NCBI GenBank assembly: GCA_023614405.1 | Contig: CM042697.1 | Coordinates: forward strand, 187,115,189-187,179,188 | From: Avena insularis | Taxonomy: Eukaryota; Streptophyta; Magnoliopsida; Poales; Poaceae | Direction: 5' to 3' | Length of the DNA: 64,000 bases | In this document: positions 44,081-54,549 of the stretch, in pieces | How positions within the stretch are numbered: the first letter of the stretch is position 1 | Layout: each line of letters begins with the position of its first letter | Notes under the pieces: model-generated | What the model was told of the DNA's origin: nothing | The model's input: only the letters and a program-made list of their open reading frames with translations | Database searches by the model: none | Made by a program: the position numbers and the translations under genes

Positions 44081-45452
44081 CTTGTCGCAAAAGGGTTTTG
44101 ACAAATTCAAAGAGTTGACTACGATGAGACTTTCTCACTAGTAGTAAAGCTATAGTTTGTGAGTATTTTGTTAGCAATCGCTGCATATTATGATTATGAG
44201 ATATGGTAGATGGATGTCAAAATGGCATTCCTCAATGGAGACATTGATGAAGAGTTGTATATGGTACAACCCCAAAGGTTTTGTCGATCCTAAAGATGCT
44301 AACAAGGTATGCAAACTTCAACGATCCATTTATGGATTGAAGCAAGCATCCTGGAGTTGGAATCAACGTTTTAATAAGGTAATCAAAAGTTTTGGTTTTA
44401 TACAAACTTATGGAGAAGCTTGTATTTACAAGAAAGTGAGTGGGAGCTCTGTAGCATTCTTAATACTATATGTAGATGACATATTGTTGATTGGGAATGA
44501 TGTAGACCTTCTTAATAGGGTCAAGGATTATTTGAATAATAGTTTTTCAATAAAATATCTTGGCGAAGTAGCTTACATATTAGGCATAAAGATTTATAGA
44601 GATAGATCGGGACGTCTAATATCATTGTCACAGAGTACATATTTGGACAAAGTTCTAAAGAGGTTTGGAATGGAAGATAGCGAGAAAGGGTTCTTGCCCA
44701 TATTGCCCAATACGACCTTGAGTAAAACTGTCAGTCCTGCAACGGCAGAAGATAGAGAAAGGATGAGTAAAACTCCCTATGCCTCAGCCATAGGATCTCT
44801 TATGTATGCCATTTTATGTACTAGACCCGACATTGCATATGCTGTTTGTTTGACTAGCAGATATCAAAGTGATCCAGGGGTGGATCATTGTACAGTGGTC
44901 AAGAACATCCTTAAGTACTTGAGAAGAACTAAGGATATGGTTCTTTCTTATGGAGATGATGAACAGCTCGTTGTTAATGGTTACACTGGTGCTAGTTGGA
45001 ACACCGATCCGGATGATTCTAAATCTCAATCTAGATACGTATTTATTTTGAATGGTGCATCATTTAGCTGGAGGATTGCAAAGCAAAGCGTTGTGGCGAG
45101 ATCTTCAACTGAATCGGAATACATAGCTACTTCGGAGGCTTCACAAGATGCAATATGGATGAAGGAGTTCACTACAGAGATCGGTGTGGTGCCAAGTGCG
45201 CTGGACCCAATGTCTATCTATAGTGATAACATGGGCACCATAGCCAATGCGCAAGAACCAAGGTCACACAAGAAGCTGAAGTACATCAAGCTACGTTTTC
45301 ACGCTATTCGAGAGCATGTCCAAGATGGTGACATAAAGATTTGCAAAGTACACACATATCTGAATGTGGCGGATCCGTTGACTAAACCTCTCCCGAGGGC
45401 AAAACATGACCAGCACCAAACCGCCATGGGTGTTCGGTATATTACCATGTAA
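44081..45452 (+). pseudogene. Copia reverse transcriptase-RNase H, BARE/Angela-type
   Basis: After the TGA at 44078 the RT continues with LVAKGF, but has further stops (in GF-stop-QIQ, KL-stop-FV and EIW-stop-MDVK) and a frameshift near 44255-44270. From there an open frame runs to 45452. It contains GFVDPKDANKVCKLQRSIYG, the catalytic YVDD (44469-44480), LGIKIYRDRSGRLISLSQ and RNase H motifs (VARSSTESEYIATSEA and DPLTKPLP). Catalytic Asp residues are present, but the N-terminal RT is broken. It is non-functional as it stands. Confidence 0.92.
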
Positions 45453-45475
45453 TCTAGATTAGTTGACTCTAGTGC

Positions 45476-45486
45476 AAGTGGGAGAC
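45476..45486 (+). other. Polypurine tract of BARE/Angela-type element
   Basis: AAGTGGGAGAC directly precedes the 3' LTR, matching the usual position and sequence for plus-strand priming in this family. Confidence 0.85.
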
Positions 45487-47354
45487 TGTTGGAGATATGC
45501 CCTAGAGGCAATAATAAAAGTGGTTATTATTATATCTTTGTGTTTATGATAAATGTTTCCATTCATGCTATAATAGTATTAAACGGAAATATTAATACTT
45601 GTGTGATTTGTAAACTAAATTAGAGTCCCTAGTAAAGCCTCTTTGTAATACTAGCGTGTTGGTTAATAGATGATCGTGGTTTCTCGATCATGAAAATTGA
45701 GATGTTATTAACAACAAGATCATATCATTAGGATAATGGTATGATGGACATACTCCTATAGATAAGCGTAGCATAAAGATCAAGTCATTTCAATAGTTCA
45801 TTTGATATAAGCTTTCTGATACATAGTAACCTAATTGCTTCGACCATGAGATCATGCTAATCACCATCACCAGAAGGATACTTTGATGACATCAAATACC
45901 ACACCGTAACTGGGTGGCTATAAAGGTGGCATTGAGTGTTTAGAAAGTATGTGTTGAGGCACATGGATCAAGAGTGGGATTTGTCCATCCATATGACGGA
46001 TAGATATACTCTGGGCCCTCTCAGTGGAATGTCATCCAATTAGCTTGCAAGCATGTGACTGGATTATAAGGGATCACATATTACGAGAACGATAAAAGAG
46101 TACTTATCGGTAACGAGGTTGAACTAGGTATGCAGATATACCGGCGATCAAACCTCGGATAAGTAAACTATCACGAGACAAAGGGAAATTGGTATCGTAT
46201 GTAAGTGGTTCATTCGATCGCAAAGTAATCATAGAAATATGTGGGAGCCATATGAATTTCCAGATTCCTCTATTGGTTATTGATCGGAGAAGTGTCTCGG
46301 TCATGTCCGCATAATTCACGAACCGTAGGGAGACACACTTAAGGTTTCGATGTTGTTTAGTAGATATGGAATGTAAGTAGGGAAACTGAATGTTGTTCGG
46401 AGTCTCAGATGGGATCCGGGATATGACGAGGAGATCCGTAATGGTCCAGAGAATAAGATTCATATAAGGAAAGTCCGATTTCGGAGTTCGGGAATGAGTT
46501 CGATATTTTCATCCTAGAGGTTCTAGAAGGGTCTAGAAGGTTCACCAGACCGGAAGGGGAATGGTCCATGAATGTGTCATGGTTAAGTGGAATGATTGGA
46601 TCATGTCCTAGGTCACTTTGGTTGGGCATTTGCGAGAGAGAAATAAAGCTCTAAATTGAAAGTCAAAAGGGAGGTTGGAAAAGTCAAACTAGAACAATAG
46701 TTTCCTAGTGGAAGAAGGAAAGAGTCCTTCCTTCTATCCAACTTGGGTTTGGGTATGGATTCAAACTCCCCTCTCCCAAGCTACCCTCCCTCTCATAAAT
46801 AGAGGGGGAGGGCTTCCCCAAAGCACACAACACCAAGCCCTCCCCACCGTCCGCCGCCGCCGCCTCGTGCCGTCGCCGGCCCGTCGCCATCGCCCTAGCC
46901 GCCGCCGACACCTCCTCCTCCTCTCCTGCTTTCTAAACCTAGATCGCCAGAAACCCTAGATCCACCATAACTCCCACGGGCTTAGGCTAAGCCCTGTGGG
47001 ATCTTCCCTCTACTTCCGAGACCACGCCGTCATGCTGCCGGAATCGCGAAGGGAGAACTACAACCTCCGTTGCCTGCTGGAACAAGGGAGAGGAAGGTAT
47101 TCATCAAGTATCGAACGTGTGACCGACTGCGGAAGCGCTACCGGAACGCAGCGCCGGAAGGATCGTCTACGCGATCTTGAGATCGGCAAGTGTACGACTA
47201 CATCACCCACGAGAATCTGCTCTCGTTAACCGCTTTGGAATCTTCGAGGGTGAGTACTCTAATCAACTCGTTGCTTCAATCTAGTAGATAGATCTTGGCT
47301 TGTTTGTATGCATGCGGTAGAAATTTTTTGATTTCTATGCTACAAACCCCTACA
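45487..47354 (+). repeat. 3' LTR of BARE/Angela-type element
   Basis: This 1,868-bp LTR runs from TGTTGGAGATATGCC to ACCCCTACA and is uninterrupted. It shows the empty site of the gypsy insertion near 46690. A TATA-like CATAAATAGAGGGGG lies near 46794, with C-rich leader sequence after it. Confidence 0.95.
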
Positions 47355-48713
47355 TTTTAGTGGCTCGCCATGATCAATGCAGTCTCATCGACCTCATGGT
47401 GCATGGGCTCATCCACCTCCAGATGCAAACCCTTGAGCTTCTCGGAGCAGAGGTTGAGCTTCTCCTTGGAGTTGTTGTAGTACTGGGGAAGCTGGGCTAA
47501 GGCTGCTCTATGTTAGGCTTCTTCGTCTTCATCTTCTCCCACACGACCATGTCAGTAATAGGGCTATTAACCTCCCCCTCCATCTCCACCTGCATCGCCA
47601 AAGAAATGTTAATTATGCGTGTCAACTAAGAACATTATGGGAAATAAATGTAGGTTGTTTCATGTATATATATACCAAGTGCTTCTTGAAGAGACCATGG
47701 TTGCGGCTTCCCCCGCTATGTGTTCACATGTTGCCGCATTTTTTCTTGTTCCGCTTGCTCATGGCCTCGAAGTCGGGGTCTTCCCCCATCCACCTACTAG
47801 CCAACACCTCAAATGCGTCTTCTTTGTGTTCACACGACATTGGCATAACCTAAAACCACAATACTCATTTTAAGAATAGATAATGCAATGGCAACTTAGC
47901 ATGTATGGACCTTCTCATTGACAATTTACTTACCGTCATAAAATCAGCCACCGACATCATTGGCTTGTGACCATTCGCAATCTCATCATTCCTTATCTTA
48001 AGGCCGTGCTCAGCTTGTAAGTGATTGATTAACGTATTCTTGGTGTTGTACCATTGTTGCGTTGTCATCTTCCAACAAGCCACAAGCAAAGTCTTCTCTG
48101 CCGCCTCCTGATGCTCTGGTCTCACCTGATAGAAGTCCGTCAATCATGCAAAAAATTATGACAGTCATGAGTTAGCACGATGGTGAGAAAAAAATTATGA
48201 AAGTCATGAGTTAGCACGATAGTGAGAAAAAATATGCCTTACCCAAATTCCGCTAATCACAGCATCAGCAGCACTCTGCAATCGGTGGAGGCCTCATAGT
48301 CCGCCCAAAACCAGGCTAGCTTCCTCTGGCCATTGGGGACTGTAGTGTAAAAGCCCGACCAATACTTCTTAATCAAAGATCCAAGCAAGCTGTTAGGGTG
48401 GCGGGCTCCCTCGGTTTGTAAACAATTGCTGCACAATGAACAAACATTAGTACATGCCAAATTGTTATGACCAAAAACATGCTTTAGCACGATGGTGAAA
48501 AAAACAACGATGGTGATCGTAAAGCCACTTACTATTTGCCATAGGGCTCAATCGTAGGTCTCTCTTCCGGGCGAGGCTCCTTCCTAGGGACACGCGCCTC
48601 CCCATGAGTCATCAGCTACTTCGGCGGCGCCTCACCCTCCAGTGGCGCCTCACCCTCCGCCTCCCCATCCAACATCCCCTCCAAATCCTCGTTCGACTCT
48701 GACTGTGAAGCCA
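47355..48713 (-). pseudogene. CACTA TNPA-like transposase, N-terminal part
   Basis: Reading leftward, exon pieces separated by short introns can be followed. An acidic N-terminus near 48713-48535 (MLDGEAEGEAPLEGE) has a stop at 48616. A piece near 48430-48245 has NSLLGSLIKKYWSGFYTTVP and LAWFWADYE. A piece near 48124-47938 has ACWKMTTQQWYNTKNTLINH and ends at GTAAGT. A piece from about 47851 has EVLASRWMGEDPDFEAMSKR followed by KKKCGNM and a His/Gly segment with a stop. The last piece runs to 47355, where the copia element cuts it. The pattern of Trp-rich motif, then K-rich NKKK and a GTHSGGS-like run, is typical of Transposase_24 (Ptta/En/Spm) proteins. Several stops show decay. Confidence 0.72.
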
Positions 48714-48719
48714 CGGTGC

Positions 48720-49470
48720 CATAAGTGTGGTGGAAGGTCCATGGATGCAATGTCCATCTCCCCGGTTTGACTTTCTTCACATACGTGTGATAAAACTTAG
48801 TAGAGTCCTAGACGTGTAGGGGTAACAGTCCCGCTCCGGGTACACCGGAGGGCTAAATGTGTTATAAGGTCCCAACCTTTGTTTTCCATGTAGATATGAC
48901 CTAAACAAAGCTAAAACAATAAAAAAGCACATTATTAGAACCTCGCACAAAGAAAGCTATAGGGGTAGACCCGTGGCCCCCACTTCCTAGGGTTTCGATG
49001 GAAAAGGACCGCCGGATCTCCGGAATCCCACTAGAACTTGCATGTTGACCTAGTATATGTGTCCAAGTGTGGTGGAAGGTCCATGGATGCAATGTCCAGC
49101 TCCCCGGTGTGACCTTCTTCACATACGTGTGATAACACTTAGTAGAGTCCTGGACGTGTAGGGGTAACGGTCCAACTACGGGTATACCGGGGGGCTAGAA
49201 TGTGTTATAAGGTCCCAACCTTTGTTTTCCATGTAGATATGACCTAAACAAAGCTCAACCAACAAAAAGCACATTGTTGGAACTTCATACAAAGAAAGCT
49301 ATAGGGTTAAACCAACGGCCCCCACTTCCTAGGGTTTCGCTGGAAAAGGACCGCTGGAGCTCTGGAATCCGATTAGAACTTGCATGTGGACCTAGTATAT
49401 GTATCCAAGTGTGGTGGAAGGTCCATAGATGCAATGTACAGCTCCTCGGTGTGACCTTCTCCACAGTTTG
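48720..49470. repeat. 342-bp tandem repeat in CACTA
   Basis: About 2.2 units with period 342 bp; the anchor GTGTGGTGGAAGGTCCAT recurs at about 48726, 49068 and 49410. Units also share GTAGATATGACCTAAACAAAG and CACTTCCTAGGGTTTCG. Unit 3 is partial and ends near the CACAG at about 49465. The array lies upstream of the TNPA-like gene on its 5' side and could be promoter or leader sequence. Confidence 0.85.
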
Positions 49471-49739
49471 AGTTGTTTTCGAAGTGTTATCGCATGTGCG
49501 CGAACCGTCTTTCACCCCACTTGCTTGAGGTATTCTAGGGCAACACACAAGTTTTCGTGGGATTCCTACACTCACGTGGTCATTTTCGAGTGATGAGAAT
49601 CGCGATGATGGAGACTGCTATTCGGACGGTATAAATTCCTAAAATGGAGTACAGAATATATCAATATTAAAATTTTGAGAGTAATAAATAAATTAGTATA
49701 GAATATATGGCTAAAATTAAATGGAAAAAAATCTGGAAA

Positions 49740-50060
49740 TCTACGCCAACGGCTAAGCCGTCAGCATAGACCAGCCAATTCCGCCCAGAAAGGCAAACTA
49801 AAAACCTGGAGGCCTACGCCGACGGCCTGGCCGTACAGCCTGGCTTCCTAACGCTGTTTCTGTCATCGTGTCGGAACTGGAGCTACGTCAAGGGCGGGAC
49901 GTACGCCGAGGGCCACCATAGGCACAGCCTTCTCTGCTACGCCAACGGCCATGCTACGCCGAGGGCTACCCTCGGCACCTTCATCTATGCTGACGGCCGT
50001 GCCTACGCCAACGGTCGGGCTGGACGGCTGGCTGGGGGAGGCTGCTATGCCGATGCCCTG
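49740..50060. repeat. CACTA subterminal repeats, right
   Basis: Repeated (C)TACGCC(G/A)A(C/G)GGC motifs occur in both orientations, for example near 49743, 49813, 49889, 49940, 49955 and 50004. They match the left subterminal block in motif type. No TAGTG end is visible where they stop. Confidence 0.8.
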
Positions 50061-50350
50061 ACATTACTTCTCTTGCATGATTTGTCTTGGTAATCAGGTT
50101 CTGTTGTAAGATGATTAACCAGGTTGACTCTTCTTCTGTCTTTGTCTACGGTTGGACTGAATTAAAGACACGGGTTTGCATATTGATATTTTGATTCACT
50201 TCGGAACGAAACTTCAGTTTGTAGTTCATCCAAACATCAAATTTAGTTCTACTTCCTAGGGACTCATGGCGCTCAGTGTCTGTTACTAGCCGAAGGCACA
50301 TTGGAACGCTACTTCTAGGTGAGGTGTGAGAGGGCACAAGTTCGCTTAAG
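50061..50350. other. Low-copy flank, possible gene fragment
   Basis: A minus-strand open stretch at 50146-50337 (KFDVWMNYKLKFRSEVNQ) has protein-like composition but no recognised domain. It may be host sequence into which the CACTA and the following MITE inserted. Confidence 0.25.
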
Positions 50351-50888
50351 TAGGGCTGGAATTATAACTCGAAATTCGCGAGTTAAATGAGTAACTCGTG
50401 ACACAGCTTGACTCGGCTCGAATTCGGTGTCTAACGAGTCGAGCCAAGTTTTTGATTTGAGCTTGTTTGTTCACCCAAGCTAAATAAGCTACTCGCGAGC
50501 TACTCACTTAGCTCGTTAAACTCGTTCAAATATAGAGTATAAAAATTTCCATCGATAAGTGCCATATTATGAATGTTCCTTGAACCTGTAACGGTGTAGA
50601 GCTACTATATTTTGTATTGATCTTCCTTCGTATTATTGTGGAAGTACTATTGTTGTTCTAGTTTTAAATTAGTAGAATAATTACTAGTTTTTCTTATATG
50701 TGCTCATATTCATAACTTATAACAATCTAAACAAGCTGCTCGCGAGCTACTCGTGAGTTTACCGAGTCGAGCCGAGTTTCAAATATGAGCTCATTCTATA
50801 AACGAGTCAAGTCGAGCTAACTCGTTAGTTGAACGAGCTTTAGCGAGCCGAGCCGAGTTGGCTCGGCTCAGCTCGAATTCCAGCCCTC
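50351..50888. mobile_element. Fold-back MITE, probably hAT-type
   Basis: The element begins TAGGGCTGGAATT and ends with the reverse complement AATTCCAGCCCT. Inside, both halves carry many ACTCG/CGAGC-type motifs that are largely self-complementary (for example CTCGCGAGCTACTC near 50490 and again near 50735). No coding capacity exists. TAGGGCTGG-type ends and length near 540 bp suggest a hAT-like MITE. I could not see an 8-bp target duplication, so the exact ends are uncertain. Confidence 0.6.
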
Positions 50889-51683
50889 AAAACTGCCTCT
50901 CCAGAACGGCATGATCACCTGGGCCGATGAAGATGTACTATACTTCAGCGACGTAAACATGCTTCCTATGGATCAATGTCTATGGGCGGCTGCCATGTTG
51001 CTAGCATTACTGCAGGGATCTCTGGATTATTAGTTCTCGTTTTGACGTCTCTTCCGATTAGATTTCGCTGCTTATACCTAACTATTGCAAAGGTTTTTAC
51101 GGTGGATTTGTTGTTTGTTAATTGTTACTGCATATCTCTACTTCTATTTTTATTACTTTCTAATCGTTGAGAATCTCCAGCGGTGCTGCACCCACTAAGT
51201 GCCCAGGACAGTATTGGCCATATTTCTCCTGCCATCCCTCATCGTCCCCGCTGAAATCGGCACCAGCAGTACATCTGTGCATGGTCGTCATCACTACTAC
51301 TGTGCGCCGAACTGCAGTAGCAACTTTTTTCCTTGCCAGCCATGGCAAAACAATGCGGCATCATCCCTACGCTTTGCATCGACGGTGTATGTGCTCACCT
51401 TTGCGCGGCGCATCTTGCTCGGCTTCTTGGGCGACTGGCGCAGTGCAGTGCGTTTTGACCGCAGGTGACCCGAGGACGTCCACGGTTCTTTTTCTTTTGA
51501 TCATGCAACATTGTGTAAATGTATTTTCATGTTATTATTCTGTAAGACTAACATGAGCTGACATGAGAAATGAAAGTGGTTTAGCAATTTTTTGATAGAG
51601 GTGGTTTAGCAATTACCAGACGAGACGAACAAGTGTGAAGCCAATTATGTCCAGCATGCTTACTCTAAGCAGGACACGGTGGC
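50889..51683. other. Low-copy DNA with coding-like fragment
   Basis: A short plus-strand frame near 50897-51032 reads LPLQNGMITWADEDVLYFSD and continues to a stop at 51030-51032. It resembles an exon end, but I cannot assign it. The remainder, including frames near 51160-51560, shows no motif. Confidence 0.25.
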
Positions 51684-52217
51684 ATGGAGGAACAAGCGTG
51701 CAACGATGGAGTGGTTCCGGAAATTGAGGTAGCTAGAGACTCAGATATTAATCATGGAGACCAACTGACTCGGAGTGCTTGCTGTGTAAAAATCGACTCT
51801 GTTGATTATATTCACAAGATACCATCTCAATGCTTTGAAACTGAAGAAGAGTACCAGTGCGCTGTTTTCTATCTTGAGATTAGTAATCAAGGTAAATTTT
51901 CTCTAATATATGTACATAACAATTATTTTCTCAGACTACGTGCAAAACAAGCATCATGCATACCAACATGTTGTGAATCACGTAAATTTGCCTTCAATTC
52001 TTTGTAGAAACATCGTCTGGTGCGCCACTCTCAATTCTTGGCATTTTCTATGTTGAAATTTGTTAATGATTTTTTTTGGAACTTGGATATGCTTTCAAAA
52101 ATTCTTTGTGCTTTTGTATAATTCTCTGAGTTAATTTTTATCACACAACTTTGTAGCGGTCAAGGCATTAAGGGACAAGAGAGCAATACATAGCTTTGAC
52201 GACCAAGACACTAAAAT
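51684..52217 (+). pseudogene. Unrecognised multi-exon gene fragment
   Basis: Exon-like pieces appear in order. The first, 51684-51893, opens at an ATG (MEEQACNDG), includes CCVKIDSVDYIHKIPSQCFE and ends at an AG|GTAAAT donor. A short piece follows a TTTGTAG acceptor at about 52008 (ETSSGAPLSILGIFYVEIC). Another piece follows a second TTTGTAG near 52155 (AVKALRDKRAIHSFDDQDTK) and ends at a possible GT near 52218. Spacing, T-rich stretches before the AGs and the protein-like content suggest a real but incomplete host gene. I do not recognise the family, and the rest of the gene is not visible in the window. Confidence 0.4.
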
Positions 52218-52617
52218 AGGTTCCTTTTGATGTGCTCATGCACTAGATTATTGTGCAAGATAAAGTTGAGCATAGTTGTTTCTTTTCATTTTCTTATAGT
52301 TGTATCAACCAGGGCCATATTGTTAAGTACCACAATCCTGGCCTCGTACAGATAAATTCTCGTCATTTCTCCACCAAACATAAGTTTTGAGGTTCTGGAG
52401 TATATTGTATCTTGAGATGATGAATGTTATATCTCGATCATTTGCCACCTATGAATGGTCGCTCAATTGGTCGCAACTCTGGTGGTGAACAAAGGCCACC
52501 ACCATCATCCTTCTTGTTGAATATAGCGATATTATGTTTTCATTGTAGTGTGTCCCTTTTTAGTTGTCATTATAACTTTGAGATGTTTAGTATGTATGTA
52601 TCATTTGCATATGACAC
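52218..52617. other. No recognisable gene
   Basis: This is AT-rich sequence between the exon-like pieces and the copia LTR. The open frame at 52424-52648 has no motif. Confidence 0.4.
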
Positions 52618-52878
52618 TGTTAGCGGAACAACATGGTTGACACGTTAAAAATATTAGTGCCTCTAGATATAGAATCAGATGCTGTTTTGGTAGGTGAGAT
52701 ATTTGTGTAAACAATCTGATCTGATTGATAAAGATCAGATTGTCACCGTAATCCTCGGTGCCTCCTTCTTGTACTGCACGTTGTAAACAACCCCCTGTAA
52801 TCCTGTCGGGTGTGGCCTTTATTAACACGAAGCCAAGCCCGAGAGAAAGGGCATCGTTCCCAGATACAATAGCTATCA
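52618..52878 (+). repeat. 5' LTR of second copia element
   Basis: About 261 bp run from TGTTAGCGG to AGCTATCA, directly before a tRNA-Met-type primer-binding site. The left end is inferred from the TG start only, because the partner LTR lies outside the window. Confidence 0.6.
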
Positions 52879-52880
52879 TA

Positions 52881-52893
52881 TGGTATCAGAGCC
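52881..52893 (+). other. Primer-binding site of second copia element
   Basis: TGGTATCAGAGCC lies two bases after the LTR end, the standard copia primer-binding site. Confidence 0.93.
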
Positions 52894-52941
52894 ATCTTCT
52901 TCCTAAAACCCATCTACATGTGCCTCTCCCCTCCATCCACC

Positions 52942-53661
52942 ATGACCAATCCCCTAGACGGCCAAAGCGTCTCCGAGAAACTGACCCGGGAGAATTATCT
53001 CCTGTGGCAATCCCAGGTCCTTCCGCCTATCAGGGGAGCTCGACTCATGAGCTTCCTCGACAGCGGCGTGGTGGTGCCGCCCAAAACCATCTAGGTGGAG
53101 AAGGACGGCAAGAAGAAGGAGGAGATGAACCCCGCGTACAACGCGTGGCTGGAGAAGGACCAGCAGGTCCTGGCATTCCTCCTCAACTCCCTCTCAAGGG
53201 AGATCCTTGTCAGCACCATCGGCATGAAGATGTCGGCCGAGGTATGGGGGTTAATTAAAACAATGTTTGCCTCCCAGTCCAAGACATGGATATTGAATCT
53301 GCGCGTTGCCCTCGCCAAGACGAGGAAGGAAAACATGACGACGCCTCAATTATTCACCAAGATGAAGAGCCTCGCCGACGAGCTTGCAGCGGCAGGCCGT
53401 GAGATCGAGGAGGAGGAGCTCGTGGAGTACCTCCTAGCAGGCCTCGGCGACAGCTACAACTCACTCATCGCTGCCATCGGCATCAACGACAGTGGCAAAT
53501 ACCTCACGGTGAGTGGCCTCTATGCGCATGTTGTTGCTTATGACAATCGCATGGAGCTCCTTCAGGACTATGGAGGTGGCTCCTCCATCAACGGAGCCTT
53601 CCGTGGACGAGGAGGATCGTGTGGACGTGGTCACCGTGGAGGAAGACGTGGTGGAGGCGGC
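52942..53661 (+). pseudogene. Copia gag, truncated by gypsy insertion
   Basis: The ATG at 52942 opens MTNPLDGQSVSEKLTRENYL, with the LWQSQVLP-type start of copia gag (UBN2/Retrotran_gag_2 family). The frame has one in-frame TAG (53092-53094). It continues with the conserved AWLEKDQQVLAFLLNSLSRE, the AEVWGLIKTMFASQS motif and LLAGLGDSYNSLIAAI, and ends in an Arg/Gly-rich tail (RGRGGSCGRGHRGGRRGGGG) cut at 53661 by the gypsy LTR. The RG-rich tail normally precedes the zinc knuckle. The rest of the element would lie beyond 64000. It is not closely related to the BARE-type gag at 41492. Confidence 0.88.
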
Positions 53662-54156
53662 TGACGAGGTTTAATCTCGTCAATGCCCATTGTTATGAGC
53701 TCGGGTTTTGGAGAAGATGGGGGTGCTCGAGATCGCGAAACGGTTAACAGACAAGCAACCAGGGGACACGAGATTTACCCAGGTTCAGGCCCCCGGAGGG
53801 AAAACCCTACTCATGCTTGTCTGCTCTTGATTACGGCGGAACCGAAGGTTACAGGGGTGCGTAGATGCGATCTGGCCTAGAGGTGTGTATGCGGTGAAAA
53901 GGATGTCCTCCTCGTCGTGTCCTCCTAGCCTTTATATAGAGATAGGCAGGTCACAGGCATAGATCGAGTCGGTTACAAGTTTAAGGTTTGCCCCTTTGAA
54001 TATTCTATCTATTCTAGTCTTGCTCTCCAAGGATCCGAAGATGTCATAGGCTTGAGCCACCCAAAAATCTCCACAGGCCACGTATATTCTTGTGGGCCTT
54101 TCTTGGGCTGGACCAGGTATGCCAATGTCGTGTACCCGTAGGGTATAACCATGTCA
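53662..54156 (-). repeat. 3' LTR of Tat-like gypsy element
   Basis: This 495-bp LTR has the same TGACGAG...CTCGTCA hairpin start (plus strand) and ACCATGTCA end as the LTRs at 35851 and 39098, with clear similarity at its two ends and divergence in the middle. It belongs to the same family. A TTATATAGAG promoter-like stretch lies near 53932. Confidence 0.92.
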
Positions 54157-54168
54157 GTAGCCCCCGAG
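54157..54168 (-). other. Polypurine tract of Tat-like element
   Basis: The minus strand reads CTCGGGGGCTAC directly before the LTR, the same as beside the non-autonomous element at 36392. Confidence 0.75.
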
Positions 54169-54549
54169 TGTTCAGTCGAATCGTAGATTCGGCTGAGGAC
54201 TCTTCAATCTTTTGGGTGCAGTTGTTTCTGTTTATAAGATAAAGAAAAATGACTTTAGTTCGTAGGGATTGTTGATGCGTGTGTCTAACTCTCCTGACGG
54301 ATCAGGGCCAGTTAATTGTCTTAAGACAAAACAACACGATCTTCTTCAGATTCAATTCCCTAGACTCGAACCTGGAACGGATGCTGGCGTAATTCGACTC
54401 AGGCCGTTGAGGTCTTATAGGAGTCGAATCCCAGTAGTTTTCGAATGATGTATCCAACGCGTCCGTCGGGATTTTCATCGCGCCTGTTGGCACGGATTTT
54501 TACTAATAGAGCGCAGTCAGGTGCATTACAGATGGTATCTGTAGTTCTT

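Larger units (their letters stand above)
34655..47354 (+). mobile_element. Copia LTR retrotransposon, BARE/Angela/WIS-type
   Basis: This element is complete in structure. It has a 5' LTR (34655-40299, split by another element), a PBS complementary to initiator tRNA-Met (40301-40313), a long leader, gag (41492 to about 42290), protease-integrase-RT-RNase H in copia order (42287-45452), a purine-rich tract (45476-45486) and a 3' LTR (45487-47354). The LTR start TGTTGGAGATATGCCCTAGA and its length near 1.87 kb are typical of the BARE/Angela/WIS families of Triticeae. It lies in the CACTA transposase gene in the opposite orientation. LTRs differ by a few percent by eye, and the coding region is broken at several points, so it is an old, immobile copy. 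Confidence 0.95.
33076..50060 (-). mobile_element. CACTA (En/Spm-type) element, split by nested insertions
   Basis: Both edges are rich in the G/C repeats typical of CACTA subterminal regions, with motifs such as GCCGTCGGCAT and CTACGCCGACGGCC at 33076-33560 and 49740-50060. Between them lie two halves of a minus-strand TNPA-like transposase gene (47355-48713 and 33800-34654), separated by a complete copia element. Without the insertion the CACTA would be about 4.3 kb. I cannot find CACTA/TAGTG termini or a 3-bp target duplication at either side. The left boundary coincides exactly with the end of the 11.3-kb duplication. The element therefore appears truncated at both ends. Confidence 0.82.

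Noticed and set aside
47355..47359. Reading TTTCC/TTTTA as a clean target duplication of the copia element
   Set aside because: Only 3 of 5 bases match. The insertion is supported by the restored transposase reading frame instead, so the duplication is reported as degenerate.
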